The notes: a model not told the origin generated them from the letters alone. Shown: positions 7,833-17,419, counted from the stretch's first letter. The stretch: 64,000 nt of DNA from Nocardia yamanashiensis NBRC 100130 (GCF_001613325.1 NZ_BDCD01000011.1:401155-465154), one strand, 5' to 3'. Made by a program: numbers and translations.

Positions 7833-10250
7833 GTGACGACAGCCTCCGAAACCGTCAGCGCAGAAACCACCGGTGCCGAAAGCACCGTCCGCCTCGCCAG
7901 CGTCGGCCGGCGTATCGCCGACGAACTGGGGGTGGGGGAGAACCAGGTGCGTGCCGCCGTCGAACTCCTGGACGCCGGTTCGACCGTGCCGTTCATCGCC
8001 CGCTACCGCAAGGAAGTGACCGGCGGCCTCGACGACGCTCAGCTACGCACCCTCGACGAGCGCCTGCACTATCTGCGGGAGATGGACGAGCGGCGGGCAT
8101 CGATCATCGAATCGATTCGCGGCCAGGGCAAGCTGGATCCCGAACTGCACGCGCAGATCATGCTCGCCGACACGAAAGCCCGCCTGGAAGACATCTACCT
8201 GCCGTACAAGCCGAAGCGGCGCACGAAGGCGCAGATCGCGCGCGAGGCCGGGCACGAGCCGGTGGCCGACGCACTGCTCGGCGACCCGAACACCGATCCG
8301 GCGCAGTACGACGCCGAACAGCTGGACGGCGCCCGGGCGATCCTGGTCGAGCGGTTCGCCGAGGATGCCGATCTCGTCGGTGAACTGCGCGAGCTGATGT
8401 GGAATCGCGGGCAGATCACCTCCACGGTGCGCGCGGGCAAGGAAGAGGCGGGCGCGAAGTTCGCCGACTACTTCGAGTTCTCCGAGCCGTTCACGAAGCT
8501 GCCGTCCCATCGCATTCTCGCGCTGCTGCGCGGCGAGAAGGAAGAGGTGCTGACCCTGCACCTCGAAGCCGACACCGAGGAGCCGGAGGAGGGCGAGCGG
8601 ACCGTCTACGAGGGCCGTATCGCGCACAAGTTCGGCATCGCCGCCCAGGGCCGCCCCGCCGACACCTGGCTGCTCGATACCGTCCGCTGGGCCTGGCGCA
8701 CGAAGCTCCAGGTCAGCCTCGGCATCGACACCCGCATGCGGCTGCGCCAGTCCGCCGAACGCGATGCCGTGGACGTGTTCGCCGCGAACCTGCGCGACCT
8801 GCTGCTCGCCGCGCCCGCCGGCACCCGCACGACGATGGGCCTGGACCCCGGCTACCGCACCGGCGTGAAGGTCGCAGTCGTCGATTCCACCGGTAAGGCC
8901 GTCGCCACCGAGGTGATCTACCCGCACAAGCCGCAGGGGCAGACCGAGAAGTCCCTGGCCGTGCTCGGTGCGCTCGTGGCGCGGTTCAATGTCGAGCTCA
9001 TCGCCATCGGTAACGGCACCGCTTCTCGCGAGACCGACGCCCTTGCCGCCGAACTGATCTCCCGCATTCCGGACAAGAAGCCGACGAAGATCGTGGTCTC
9101 GGAAGCGGGCGCGTCGGTGTACTCCGCCTCGGCCTACGCCTCCGCCGAACTCCCGGATATGGACGTCTCCCTCCGCGGCGCGGTCTCCATCGCCCGCCGT
9201 CTCCAGGATCCCCTGGCGGAACTGGTGAAGATCGACCCGAAGTCCATCGGCGTCGGCCAGTACCAGCACGACATCTCCGAAACCCTGCTCGCCCGCTCGC
9301 TCGGCGCGGTCGTCGAAGACGCCGTGAACGCGGTCGGCGTGGACGTGAACACCGCTTCGGTACCGCTACTGTCCCGGGTCTCCGGCGTCTCGAACTCGAT
9401 CGCGGAGAGCATCGTCGCGCATCGCGACGCGAACGGCCCCTTCCGCAGCCGCACCGGCCTGAAGGACGTACCCCGTCTGGGCCCGAAGGCTTTCGAGCAG
9501 TGCGCCGGCTTCCTCCGGATCCGCGAGGGCGACGATCCCCTGGACAGCTCGGCCGTGCACCCCGAGGCCTACCCGGTCGTCCGCCGGATCCTCGACGCCT
9601 CCGGCCGCGGCGTCGCCGAGCTGATCGGAAATACGACCGCCCTCCGCGCCCTGAAGCCGGCCGATTTCACCGACGAGAAGTTCGGCGTCCCGACGGTGAC
9701 GGATATCATCTCCGAGCTCGAGAAGCCCGGCCGTGACCCGCGCCCCGAATTCAAGACCGCCGAATTCGCCGCCGGCATCGAGAAGGTCGCCGACCTGCAG
9801 CCCGGCATGGTCCTCGAAGGCGTAGTCACGAACGTCGCCGCCTTCGGCGCCTTCGTCGACATCGGCGTCCACCAGGACGGCCTCGTCCACGTCTCGGCGA
9901 TGTCGCACAACTTCGTGAAGGATCCGCGCGAAGTCGTGAAATCCGGCGACGTGGTGAAGGTGAAGGTTCTCGAGGTGGACGTCCAGCGCCAGCGGATCGG
10001 CCTGTCCCTCCGCCTCGACGACGAGCCCGGAAGCGCCAAACCCGAACGCGGTCAGGGCGGTTCACGCGGCGGCCAGCAGCGCGGCGGCGCGCCTCGCCAG
10101 GGCCAGGGCGGCGGCCAGCAGCGCGCCCAGGGCGGCGGACGCCAGGGCGGCCAAGGCGGCCAGGGCAATCGCCAGCAGGACCGCCGAAACCAGTCGGCCC
10201 CCAGCGGTTCCATGGCGGACGCCCTCCGCCGCGCCGGCTTCGGCAAGTAA
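7833..10250 (+). CDS. tex: Tex-family S1 RNA-binding protein
   Basis: About 805 residues. The N-terminal helical Tex region is followed by a YqgF/RNase-H-like domain (MGLDPGYRTGVKVAVVD), helix-hairpin-helix repeats (SRTGLKDVPRLGPKAFEQCAGFLRI split across the junction) and an S1 domain (GMVLEGVVTNVAAFGAFVDIG). A long Gly/Gln/Arg-rich tail follows, unusual in length and probably disordered and RNA-binding. Tex binds nucleic acids and acts in transcription and RNA turnover. TAGTGT at 7819-7824 is a plausible -10 element eight bases before this GTG, suggesting a leaderless start; in-frame GTGs at 7794 and 7821 are alternatives. Confidence 0.93.
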   Translation: MTTASETVSAETTGAESTVRLASVGRRIADELGVGENQVRAAVELLDAGSTVPFIARYRKEVTGGLDDAQLRTLDERLHYLREMDERRASIIESIRGQGKLDPELHAQIMLADTKARLEDIYLPYKPKRRTKAQIAREAGHEPVADALLGDPNTDPAQYDAEQLDGARAILVERFAEDADLVGELRELMWNRGQITSTVRAGKEEAGAKFADYFEFSEPFTKLPSHRILALLRGEKEEVLTLHLEADTEEPEEGERTVYEGRIAHKFGIAAQGRPADTWLLDTVRWAWRTKLQVSLGIDTRMRLRQSAERDAVDVFAANLRDLLLAAPAGTRTTMGLDPGYRTGVKVAVVDSTGKAVATEVIYPHKPQGQTEKSLAVLGALVARFNVELIAIGNGTASRETDALAAELISRIPDKKPTKIVVSEAGASVYSASAYASAELPDMDVSLRGAVSIARRLQDPLAELVKIDPKSIGVGQYQHDISETLLARSLGAVVEDAVNAVGVDVNTASVPLLSRVSGVSNSIAESIVAHRDANGPFRSRTGLKDVPRLGPKAFEQCAGFLRIREGDDPLDSSAVHPEAYPVVRRILDASGRGVAELIGNTTALRALKPADFTDEKFGVPTVTDIISELEKPGRDPRPEFKTAEFAAGIEKVADLQPGMVLEGVVTNVAAFGAFVDIGVHQDGLVHVSAMSHNFVKDPREVVKSGDVVKVKVLEVDVQRQRIGLSLRLDDEPGSAKPERGQGGSRGGQQRGGAPRQGQGGGQQRAQGGGRQGGQGGQGNRQQDRRNQSAPSGSMADALRRAGFGK

Positions 10251-10270
10251 CTCACACCGCGATTCGCCAA

Positions 10271-10303
10271 CGGGCGGGCTCAGGTACCCCTGAAGCCCGC
10301 CCG
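10271..10303 (+). terminator. Terminator hairpin after tex
   Basis: Arms CGGGCGGGCT and AGCCCGCCCG form a perfect 10-bp stem, extended inward by CAGG/CCTG, 20 bases after the tex stop. No T-run follows. Confidence 0.7.
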
Positions 10304-10327
10304 TCCCGCTATCCCCCACCCCCAACT

Positions 10328-10387
10328 TGACCTTGGTACCTCACCGTGGATTTCGTCCCATTTCCCCACGCCCAAGTACCAAGGTCA
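10328..10387. repeat. 12-bp inverted repeat in the tex-methyltransferase gap
   Basis: TGACCTTGGTAC and GTACCAAGGTCA are perfectly complementary and separated by 36 bases. The surrounding gap (10251-10637, 387 bases) otherwise holds only the tex terminator; I see no convincing coding frame in it. The repeat could be a long-loop terminator for the minus-strand methyltransferase gene or a protein-binding site. Confidence 0.45.
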
Positions 10388-10637
10388 TCCCCTTCCAAGA
10401 TCAACGGCACATGACCGCGGCGACACACCGAGGAACCCCCGCACTGATGTGCCACTGACCCCCGGGTCTGTTCCAACCCAAGGCATCTCGCCACCGAAAG
10501 CCCGAATCGAAGTCCGAAAAGGCGACAACGGCCGGAACGACGCCGGAAGGCGACGTGACGGCTCCCATCAGGGGGACCACAGCCGGGAACGGCAGGCGAA
10601 GCAACCCCACTATCCAGTTGCCGCTCTACGGCCCCGG

Positions 10638-12008
10638 CTAGGTGACTCTCGAAAGCCTCCACAGCGAAGTGATCTCACCACTACGAGCGGCGAACAACGG
10701 ATCGTCCACGTCCTGAGCCCGAGCATGCCGCGGCCGGGTATCGAGCCGATCGACAACCCGAAGCCCAGCAGTATCGAAGGCCGACAACAATTCTCGGCGA
10801 GTTCGCAAGCCGATACGTTCGGCCAGATCGGAGAGGATCAGCCAGCCTTCGCCATCAACGGTGAGATGCTTGCCGAGCCGATCGAGGAAGGCGCGCAGCA
10901 TCCGACTGCCCGGGTCGTAGATCGCGAAATCCAAGGGCGTGCGCGGCTTTCCCGGTATCCAGGGCGGATTGCAGACCACGAGCGATGCGCGCCCCGGCGG
11001 GTAGAGGTCGGTGCGCATCAGCTCGACCTGTTCGCCGTATCCGAGCCGATCCAGATTGTCGCGAGCACATCCCAGCGCCCGCGTACTCGTATCGGTCGCC
11101 ACGATCGACCGGACACCCCGCCGCGCCAGCACCGCCGCGAGAACCCCGGTGCCGGTTCCGATATCGAACGCCAGCTCCCGCGACGGCAGCGGGGCGCGCG
11201 CGACCAGATCCACGTATTCGCCCCGTCCGGGAGCGAAGACTCCGTAGTGCGGATGGATCCGCGCATCCAGCGCCGGGACGTACACGCCCCGCCGCCGCCA
11301 TTCGGAAGCACTTGCCACACCCCGTAGTTCGGAAAGCGATACCAGCGCCGATTCCATACCCGGGCCGTATGCCTGGTGGCACGCCGCCGAGAAATCGGGC
11401 GCGCGTCGTAGGACGAGCCGATGGCCAGGATCGAGTTCCACCAGCAACATTCCGAGGATGAGCGCCCGCCGGGTCCGCGCGTTCCGATACTTCCGATAGG
11501 CGAGCGCCATCGCCGCGCTGGAACTGGCCGCCACTGAGCCGACATCGTCCGCCTCTGCGGGCGTTGCCGTTCGCGCCTCGGAGTCGGCGGCGAAAGTCAC
11601 TCCGCCGCGCAGGTACGTCGGTGGCTGCGGGCCGGAATCACGGGTGTCGTTCGGTTGAATGTGCTGTGCGGCATGACGATCTGTCGCGTCGCCGGGGAGG
11701 ACCGGACCGCGCGCGTGACGCCGATCGTCGGCATTCCGGTCCAGTCTGGCGCGTAAGGCGTTCAGTAATTGGATCGCCTGGTGGAAATCGCCGCGCCACA
11801 GCATCGCGGTGCCGTTTTGCGCGAGGCGCAGCGCCGCGTCCGCGCTGAGCCGATCGTCCACGACCACGATGCGGGCGGGCGGCGGCGAACCGTTCTCCGA
11901 ACGCCAGCGTGCATGACGCTGCCGCCCGTTCTCGATCCACCGGATCATGTCGGGGTTGTTCAAGGGAAGCTCGTTCCTCGAAGGTCCGGGAACGTGCGGA
12001 TCGGCCAT
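10638..12008 (-). CDS. Class I SAM-dependent methyltransferase with NPPW motif
   Basis: 456 residues. The Rossmann motif I is AFDIGTGTGVLAAVLARRG and the catalytic motif is VVCNPPWIPGKP. The NPP(Y/W) signature belongs to enzymes methylating an amide or exocyclic nitrogen (PrmC/HemK, RlmG, N6-adenine types). About 230 residues precede the catalytic domain, much longer than PrmC, and contain an acidic and arginine-rich helical part that I do not recognise; the substrate is unknown. The chosen ATG begins MADPHVPGPS; an in-frame ATG 45 bases upstream is possible. No clear ribosome site is visible for either. Confidence 0.72.
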   Translation of the reverse strand: MADPHVPGPSRNELPLNNPDMIRWIENGRQRHARWRSENGSPPPARIVVVDDRLSADAALRLAQNGTAMLWRGDFHQAIQLLNALRARLDRNADDRRHARGPVLPGDATDRHAAQHIQPNDTRDSGPQPPTYLRGGVTFAADSEARTATPAEADDVGSVAASSSAAMALAYRKYRNARTRRALILGMLLVELDPGHRLVLRRAPDFSAACHQAYGPGMESALVSLSELRGVASASEWRRRGVYVPALDARIHPHYGVFAPGRGEYVDLVARAPLPSRELAFDIGTGTGVLAAVLARRGVRSIVATDTSTRALGCARDNLDRLGYGEQVELMRTDLYPPGRASLVVCNPPWIPGKPRTPLDFAIYDPGSRMLRAFLDRLGKHLTVDGEGWLILSDLAERIGLRTRRELLSAFDTAGLRVVDRLDTRPRHARAQDVDDPLFAARSGEITSLWRLSRVT

Positions 12009-12330
12009 GGGTGCGCGGTGACAGCGCGCGAAATTCTGCCGGAATCGCGGCATTACCGGCCGATGCCGGGCACGACAGGACTGCGGTTCGGATACGGCCG
12101 CGGGGGGAGCGGCCGGAACTACGTCAGTCCTGTTGTCAGAGAACGACTGCTGCGTGCGCCGGTGTTGTCACGTGACCGACGGTAGCGGCCGTCCGGTCCG
12201 TACCGCAATGTCACGGCTCCGACACCCGGGCGCACAATGGCGCTGGGTGCGGGTTCAACCGGTGTTGGCCGCACGCCGGTAGCGTGGCGGGGACGGTTGA
12301 TCGCGGAGCTGATCGGGAGATGGCAAGCGC
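12009..12330. other. Divergent intergenic region with a 10-bp palindrome
   Basis: This gap separates the minus-strand methyltransferase from the plus-strand membrane protein gene and should hold both promoters. The one clear element is the perfect palindrome GTCACGTGAC at 12167-12176, a candidate operator. GGGAGA at 12315-12320 is the ribosome site of the downstream gene. No credible ORF is visible. Confidence 0.4.
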
Positions 12331-13224
12331 ATGGAACTTCGCCGGTGGTGGCACGACGCGATCATCGAGAACGGTCGCTTGCCGCTGGCGTGCCTGCTCC
12401 TGGGGTTCATCGTCGGATTCCTGCTGATCCGAATCAGCGTGCGGCTCATTCGCAAACAGGTGCGCTGGTGGCCCGGCAATCTCCGCGCCGGGGACGTGCA
12501 CATTCACCACATGGTGTTCGGCGTGATCCTGGTGCTCAGTTCCGGCGTCGGCCTGATCACCCTGTATCAGAGCAGCGTGGGTGTGATCAGCGCACTGGCC
12601 GCGTCGTTCGGTCTGGGCGCGGCTCTCGTGCTCGACGAATTCGCGCTCATCTACTACCTGCGCGACGTGTATTGGGAGGAGCAGGGCCGGACTTCGGTGG
12701 ACGCGGTATTCGTCGCCATCGCCGTAACCGGGCTTTTGCTGCTCGGTTTCCATCCGCTCTGGCTGTTGGATATCAACGACTTCCGCAGTGACCCGAACGC
12801 CTACGAACGCGCGGTCGTGGTGATCTTCGCCTTCGTGAACCTGGTGCTGGCGGCGATCGTCATCGCCAAGGGGAAGATCTGGACCGGCCTGTTCGGCATG
12901 TTCTTCCTGCCGCTGCTGGTGGTCGGCGCGCTGCGCCTGTCCCGCCCCGGCGCACCCTGGGCACGCTGGCGCTACGGCACCCGGCGCGGGCTCATGCGCC
13001 GGGCGATCGTGCGCGAACGCCGCTACCGCCGCCCGGTGATCCGGGCCAAGATCTTCGTCCAGGACCTGCTCGCTGGAAAGCCGGACGTGGTGCATGTCCG
13101 CCGCGCCGCCGAAGAGGAATTGGTGCGCACCGTGGTGCCCGCCCCGCCCGCGCCACTCCCGACACCCGGATCTGTAGCTGATCGGTTGCTGACTCATGGC
13201 CGGAGTGACAAGGTAGGTCCATGA
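12331..13224 (+). CDS. Integral membrane protein with DVHIHH motif, function unknown
   Basis: 297 residues with about six membrane segments (near residues 17-38, 58-80, 84-104, 123-148, 161-180, 184-205) and a basic cytoplasmic tail of about 90 residues. The loop before segment 2 reads DVHIHHMVFG, and segment 3 ends DEFALIYYLRDVYWEEQGR; clustered His and acidic residues at the same membrane face could bind a metal, which is inference. I do not recognise a characterised family. The stop overlaps the start of the alpha-keto-acid decarboxylase gene (ATGA), so the two are translationally coupled. Confidence 0.75.
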   Translation: MELRRWWHDAIIENGRLPLACLLLGFIVGFLLIRISVRLIRKQVRWWPGNLRAGDVHIHHMVFGVILVLSSGVGLITLYQSSVGVISALAASFGLGAALVLDEFALIYYLRDVYWEEQGRTSVDAVFVAIAVTGLLLLGFHPLWLLDINDFRSDPNAYERAVVVIFAFVNLVLAAIVIAKGKIWTGLFGMFFLPLLVVGALRLSRPGAPWARWRYGTRRGLMRRAIVRERRYRRPVIRAKIFVQDLLAGKPDVVHVRRAAEEELVRTVVPAPPAPLPTPGSVADRLLTHGRSDKVGP

Positions 13225-14888
13225 GCTATGTCGTCGGCGATTATCTGCTCGATCGGCTCCACGAACTCGGCGTCACCGAAATATTCGGGGTGCCAGGCGA
13301 TTTCAATCTGCAATTCCTCGACCATATCGTCGCGCACCCGAATATCGAATGGGTCGGCAGCGCGAACGAATTGAACGCCGGCTACGCGGCCGACGGCTAT
13401 GCGCGCTTGCGCGGCATCGGCGCGGTCGTCACCACCTACGGCGTCGGCGAACTCAGTGCGGTGAACGCCATCGCCGGGAGTTACGCCGAGCATGTGCCGG
13501 TGGTGCACATCGTCGGCGTCCCGGCGAAAGACATCCAGGCCAATCATCGCGTCATTCATCACACGCTCGGCGACGGCGATTTCCATCACTTCCGCCGGAT
13601 CGCCGCCGAGGTCACCTGCGCGCAGGCTGATCTCGGCGCGGCCGACGCCTGCCAGGAGATCGACCGCGTGCTGAATTCGGTTCGGGTGCATCGGCGTCCG
13701 GGCTATCTCATGCTCGCCACCGACACCGCGCGCCTGGAAGTCGACCCACCCGCCGCTCCGCTGGCCCCGCCCGCCGACTTCAGCAGCGCAGGGGCTCGCG
13801 TGGCCTTCGCGCAGGCCGCGCGGGAATTCCTGGCCGGGCGGCAGGTGGCGGTGCTCGCCGACGTCTTCGTGAACCGGGTCGGCGCGACCGACGAACTGCG
13901 CGCCCTCATCGCCGCCCGTGCCCTCCCGCACGCCACGCTGGCCTGGGGTAAGACGGTCGTGGACGAATCGGCCCCGAACTTCGTCGGCGTCTACACCGGC
14001 GCGGCTTCACCGGAGAGCGTGCGCGCCGCCGTCGAGGATTCCGAGCGGCTGGTGACGGTCGGTGTGCAGTACACGGACAGCATCACGGCCGGATTCAGCC
14101 ATCGCATCGATGCGCGGCGGACCATCGACATCGGTCCCGAACGCACGGTCATCGGCGGCGTCGACGCCTTCGCGCCGCTCTCGCTCACCGCCGCGCTGGA
14201 AATCCTCACCGCCCTCGCGGGCGAGTTCGCCGACCCCGCACAGGTCGTGCACGAGGATGCCGAAGCGCGTCCCCTGACCACGCCGCCGGACACCCCGCTC
14301 AGCCAGGCCGCGCTCTGGCCCGCGGTCGCCGCCGCCCTCGGCAGCAACAATCTCGTTGTCGCCGACCAGGGTTCAGCTTTCTTCGGCCTGGCCACCCTGC
14401 GCATGCCCGCCGGCATCACCTTCCTGGGCCAGCCGCTGTGGGGTTCCATCGGTTACGCCCTGCCCGCCGCGCTCGGCGCGGGCCTGGCCTGCCCGGACCG
14501 CCGCACGGTGCTGGTCATCGGCGACGGCGCGGCCCAGCTCACCATTCAAGAACTCGGCACCTGGATTCAGCGGCGGCTGACCGGCGTCATCATCCTGGTC
14601 GACAACAGCGGCTACGCCATCGAGCGGGCGATCCACGGACCGGAAGCGCAGTACAACGACATCGCCCCCTGGCGCTGGATCTTCCTCCCGCATGCTTTCG
14701 GCGGCGACGACAAAACCGTCCTGACCCTGCGCGCGACGACCGTGGGCGAACTGCAAGACTGCCTGAAGGCCGCCACCGCCGAGCAGAACCGCCTGGTCTT
14801 CCTCCAAGTGGTGACCGGCAAAACCGACTACCCGCCCCTGGTCTCCGATATAGCCGCTGCCCTGACCCGCGCGAACACCCGGTCGTAG
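13221..14888 (+). CDS. kdc: Thiamine-diphosphate alpha-keto-acid decarboxylase
   Basis: 555 residues, the normal size for the pyruvate/indolepyruvate decarboxylase family. The N terminus YLLDRLHELGVTEIFGVPGD carries the PYR domain, ANELNAGYAADGYAR holds the catalytic Glu region, and VIGDGAAQLTIQELG through VDNSGYAIE is the GDG...N cofactor and Mg2+ motif. It resembles mycobacterial Kdc (Rv0853c), which decarboxylates branched-chain and aromatic keto acids to aldehydes. Indolepyruvate decarboxylase is an alternative assignment. It is coupled to the upstream membrane protein by a 4-base overlap. Confidence 0.88.
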   Translation: MSYVVGDYLLDRLHELGVTEIFGVPGDFNLQFLDHIVAHPNIEWVGSANELNAGYAADGYARLRGIGAVVTTYGVGELSAVNAIAGSYAEHVPVVHIVGVPAKDIQANHRVIHHTLGDGDFHHFRRIAAEVTCAQADLGAADACQEIDRVLNSVRVHRRPGYLMLATDTARLEVDPPAAPLAPPADFSSAGARVAFAQAAREFLAGRQVAVLADVFVNRVGATDELRALIAARALPHATLAWGKTVVDESAPNFVGVYTGAASPESVRAAVEDSERLVTVGVQYTDSITAGFSHRIDARRTIDIGPERTVIGGVDAFAPLSLTAALEILTALAGEFADPAQVVHEDAEARPLTTPPDTPLSQAALWPAVAAALGSNNLVVADQGSAFFGLATLRMPAGITFLGQPLWGSIGYALPAALGAGLACPDRRTVLVIGDGAAQLTIQELGTWIQRRLTGVIILVDNSGYAIERAIHGPEAQYNDIAPWRWIFLPHAFGGDDKTVLTLRATTVGELQDCLKAATAEQNRLVFLQVVTGKTDYPPLVSDIAAALTRANTRS

Positions 14889-14945
14889 CCAGGGGTTCGG
14901 TGGCAGCGCCGCCGCAAGCTGCCCCGGGGGTTCGGGGGGTGGAAC

Positions 14946-14970
14946 CCCCTGAGAGTCCCGAGAGTCGGGC
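14946..14970 (+). repeat. Intergenic repeat element, copy 1
   Basis: CCCCTGAGAG, then T, then CCCGAGAGTCGGGC. A near-identical copy in inverted orientation lies at 47373-47398, differing by one inserted base and one transition. The element lies in the 216-base gap before rplS, beside a GGGGGTTC...GGAACCCC hairpin (about 14926-14949). It looks like a dispersed REP-like intergenic repeat. Confidence 0.5.
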
Positions 14971-15104
14971 TATGGCACAATACTCGGGTTGCCCTGGGTG
15001 AACCATGCCCGGGCACCGCCCAATATCCGGAGCACGAACCGGTCGAGCGCCTCACGGCCAGCCGCCAGGTTCCTCTGTTCGCGCGAAAACACATAAGGAC
15101 GGAA

Positions 15105-15446
15105 ATGAACACCCTCGACTTCGTCGATGAAAAGTCGCTGCGCAGCGACGTCCCGGACTTCCGCCCGGGTGACACCGTGAACGTTCACGTGAAGGTTATC
15201 GAAGGCAACAAGGAGCGCGTCCAGGTCTTCAAGGGCGTCGTCATCCGTCGCCAGAACGGCGGCATCCGCGAGACCTTCACCGTGCGCAAGGTGTCGTTCG
15301 GTGTCGGCGTGGAGCGCACCTTCCCGGTGCACAGCCCCAACCTCGACAAGATCGAGGTCGTGACCCGTGGTGACGTGCGTCGCGCCAAGCTGTACTACCT
15401 GCGCGATCTGCGCGGCAAGGCCGCCAAGATCAAGGAAAAGCGCTGA
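15105..15446 (+). CDS. rplS: 50S ribosomal protein L19
   Basis: 113 residues starting [19 protein letters not shown], with the L19 signature region [21 protein letters not shown] and the C-terminal [20 protein letters not shown]19 lies at the 30S-50S interface. The ribosome site is AAGGACGG shortly before the ATG. A strong hairpin follows the gene before lepB. Confidence 0.98.
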   Translation: MNTLDFVDEKSLRSDVPDFRPGDTVNVHVKVIEGNKERVQVFKGVVIRRQNGGIRETFTVRKVSFGVGVERTFPVHSPNLDKIEVVTRGDVRRAKLYYLRDLRGKAAKIKEKR

Positions 15447-15471
15447 GCTAGCCCAGCATCCAGGATCGCCG

Positions 15472-15513
15472 AGTAGCCCGGCACCGCATGATTGTTCGCG
15501 GTGCCGGGCTACT
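15472..15513 (+). terminator. 16-bp hairpin between rplS and lepB
   Basis: AGTAGCCCGGCACCGC pairs perfectly with GCGGTGCCGGGCTACT around a 10-nt loop. It ends eight bases before the lepB GTG, and its 3' arm overlaps TACTCT (15510-15515), a possible -10 element for a short-leader or leaderless lepB transcript. It is a terminator for rplS and could attenuate read-through into lepB. Confidence 0.75.
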
Positions 15514-15521
15514 CTGTTCCG

Positions 15522-16304
15522 GTGGCAGACGAGAGCGAGGCGGTGGCGGTGTCGGGATCCGACGACGACGGACGTGCACCGGCCCCCAAGCCGAAGAAGA
15601 AGCAGCGTCCGTTCTGGCAGGAACTGCCCATGCTGGTCGGTTTCGCGGCGATCATCGTGGCGCTGCTGGTGACATTCATCGGCCGGCCGTACGTGATTCC
15701 CTCGCAATCGATGGAACCGACCCTGCACGGCTGTGCGGGCTGCACCGGCGACCGCATCTACGTGCAGAAGCTGAGTTACTACTTCGGTGATCCGAAGCCC
15801 GGCGACGTGGTGGTGTTCGTCGGCCCGACCGACGACTGGAACAAGCACTACAAGTCGATCCGTTCCTCGAACACCCTGGTGCGCGGCCTGCAGAACGGCC
15901 TGTCCTTCTTCGGCCTGGTGCCGCCGGACGAGAACGACCTCGTCAAGCGCGTCATCGCCACCGGCGGGCAGAAGGTCGAATGCTGTGACGCCCAGGGCCG
16001 AATCCTGGTGGACGGCAAGCCACTCGACGAGCCGTACGTGGTGCACAACAATCCGTTCGATCCCGCGCGGCCGGATGTGCCGTTCAATGCGGGCGGGCGC
16101 GCGTTCGGGCCGGTCACGGTGCCGGACGGCAATCTGTGGGTGATGGGTGACAATCGCGCCGAATCGGCCGACTCCCGCTACCACATGAAAGACGAACTGC
16201 AGGGCACGGTTCCGGTGGACGATGTCCGCGGCAAGGCCGTCTTCAAGATCTGGCCGCCGGGGCGGATCGGTCCGGTGCGGTCTCAGGACCCGCAGACGAA
16301 CTGA
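15522..16304 (+). CDS. lepB: Signal peptidase I
   Basis: 260 residues. An acidic and then Lys-rich cytoplasmic N terminus precedes one membrane segment ([18 protein letters not shown]). [10 protein letters not shown] contains the nucleophilic Ser, [15 protein letters not shown] the catalytic Lys, and [15 protein letters not shown] the C-terminal S26 signature. The enzyme cuts Sec and Tat signal peptides outside the membrane. I chose the GTG because a 16-bp terminator hairpin occupies the bases just upstream, ruling out the in-frame TTG at 15492. Confidence 0.96.
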   Translation: MADESEAVAVSGSDDDGRAPAPKPKKKQRPFWQELPMLVGFAAIIVALLVTFIGRPYVIPSQSMEPTLHGCAGCTGDRIYVQKLSYYFGDPKPGDVVVFVGPTDDWNKHYKSIRSSNTLVRGLQNGLSFFGLVPPDENDLVKRVIATGGQKVECCDAQGRILVDGKPLDEPYVVHNNPFDPARPDVPFNAGGRAFGPVTVPDGNLWVMGDNRAESADSRYHMKDELQGTVPVDDVRGKAVFKIWPPGRIGPVRSQDPQTN

Positions 16305-16335
16305 GTTCCTACGGGATAATCGACCGGTGGGGAAG

Positions 16336-17067
16336 ATGGCGAAGAGCACCCCGAAACAGCGGGGCGGCAAGAAGATCGAGCCGATTCAGCGCGGTGACTG
16401 GCCTCCGCGCGTCGTCATGCGGCGCGCGAGCGGGCTACGGACGCTCGAGGCCGCGCTGATCCGCAGCGGCCTGGGGCCGGTGGCGGGCGTGGACGAGGCC
16501 GGTCGCGGTCCGTCGGCCGGGCCGCTGGTGGTCGCCGCCTGTTTGCTGGCGCCCAAGGCGTACACCTCGCTGGCCGGTCTCGACGATTCCAAGAAGCTCA
16601 CCGAATCGACCCGCGAAGAACTGTTCCCGGTCATCAAACGGCTGGCCCTGGCCTGGTCGGTGATCGTCGTCCCGGCCTGGGAGATCGACGCCATCGGCAT
16701 CCACGTGGCCAATATCGAGGGCATGCGGCGGGCCGTCGCGAGCCTGGATCCGGTACCCGGCTACGTCCTCACCGACGGCTTCCGGGTGCCGGGGGTTCCG
16801 GTGCCATCGCTGCCGGTCATCGGGGGTGACGCGGCCGCCGCGTGCATCGCCGCGGCGAGCGTGCTGGCGAAAGTCACCCGCGACCGGATGATGGTGGATC
16901 TGGACCGGCAGTACCCCGGGTACGGATTCGCCGCCCACAAGGGCTACAACACCCCAGAGCACACCGAGGCCATACAGCGGCTGGGCATCACCCCCGAGCA
17001 CCGTCGGTCCTGGCGAAACGTCCGGGAGACCGGCCGAGTGGCTACCGCGTCGGTGCATGCGGGATGA
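16336..17067 (+). CDS. rnhB: Ribonuclease HII
   Basis: About 243 residues. The catalytic block [20 protein letters not shown] holds the DEAG metal-binding acidic residues, LDDSKKLT follows, and [13 protein letters not shown] carries the third site. RNase HII removes ribonucleotides embedded in DNA. The ATG is preceded by GGTGGGGA; a GTG nine bases upstream is also in frame. The gene lies 31 bases after lepB, as in mycobacteria (Rv2902c-Rv2903c). Confidence 0.95.
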   Translation: MAKSTPKQRGGKKIEPIQRGDWPPRVVMRRASGLRTLEAALIRSGLGPVAGVDEAGRGPSAGPLVVAACLLAPKAYTSLAGLDDSKKLTESTREELFPVIKRLALAWSVIVVPAWEIDAIGIHVANIEGMRRAVASLDPVPGYVLTDGFRVPGVPVPSLPVIGGDAAAACIAAASVLAKVTRDRMMVDLDRQYPGYGFAAHKGYNTPEHTEAIQRLGITPEHRRSWRNVRETGRVATASVHAG

Positions 17068-17113
17068 TGTCTCTACTACACCCAGTGTGGCGATAAGGAG
17101 GACGTTCCACCCG

Positions 17114-17419
17114 ATGAGCGCCGAGGACCTCGAGAAATACGAAACCGAGATGGAGCTATCCCTGTACCGCGAGTACAAGGACATCGTCGGCCAGTTCTCG
17201 TACGTGGTGGAGACCGAGCGCCGCTTCTACCTCGCCAATTCCGTCGAACTGCGACCGCAGAACGCCGATGGCGAGGTGTATTTCGAGGTGCGTATGTCCG
17301 ATGCATGGGTTTGGGACATGTACCGGCCGGCGCGCTTCGTGAAGCACGTTCGCGTCATCACCTTCAAGGACGTGAATATCGAAGAACTGGAGAAGCCTGA
17401 CCTGCGGCTTCCGGAGTAA
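17114..17419 (+). CDS. DUF2469 protein
   Basis: 101 residues starting MSAEDLEKYETEMELSLYRE. It is highly conserved across actinobacteria directly after rnhB (Rv2901c in M. tuberculosis), and its function is not established. It is acidic, with no signal peptide or membrane segment, so it is cytoplasmic. AAGGAGGACG before the ATG is one of the strongest ribosome sites in the window, implying high translation. Confidence 0.92.
   Translation: MSAEDLEKYETEMELSLYREYKDIVGQFSYVVETERRFYLANSVELRPQNADGEVYFEVRMSDAWVWDMYRPARFVKHVRVITFKDVNIEELEKPDLRLPE

Noticed and set aside
12211..13197. Minus-strand frame opposite the membrane protein gene
   Set aside because: His/Gln-rich shadow of hydrophobic codons; the plus-strand frame has membrane segments and a ribosome site.
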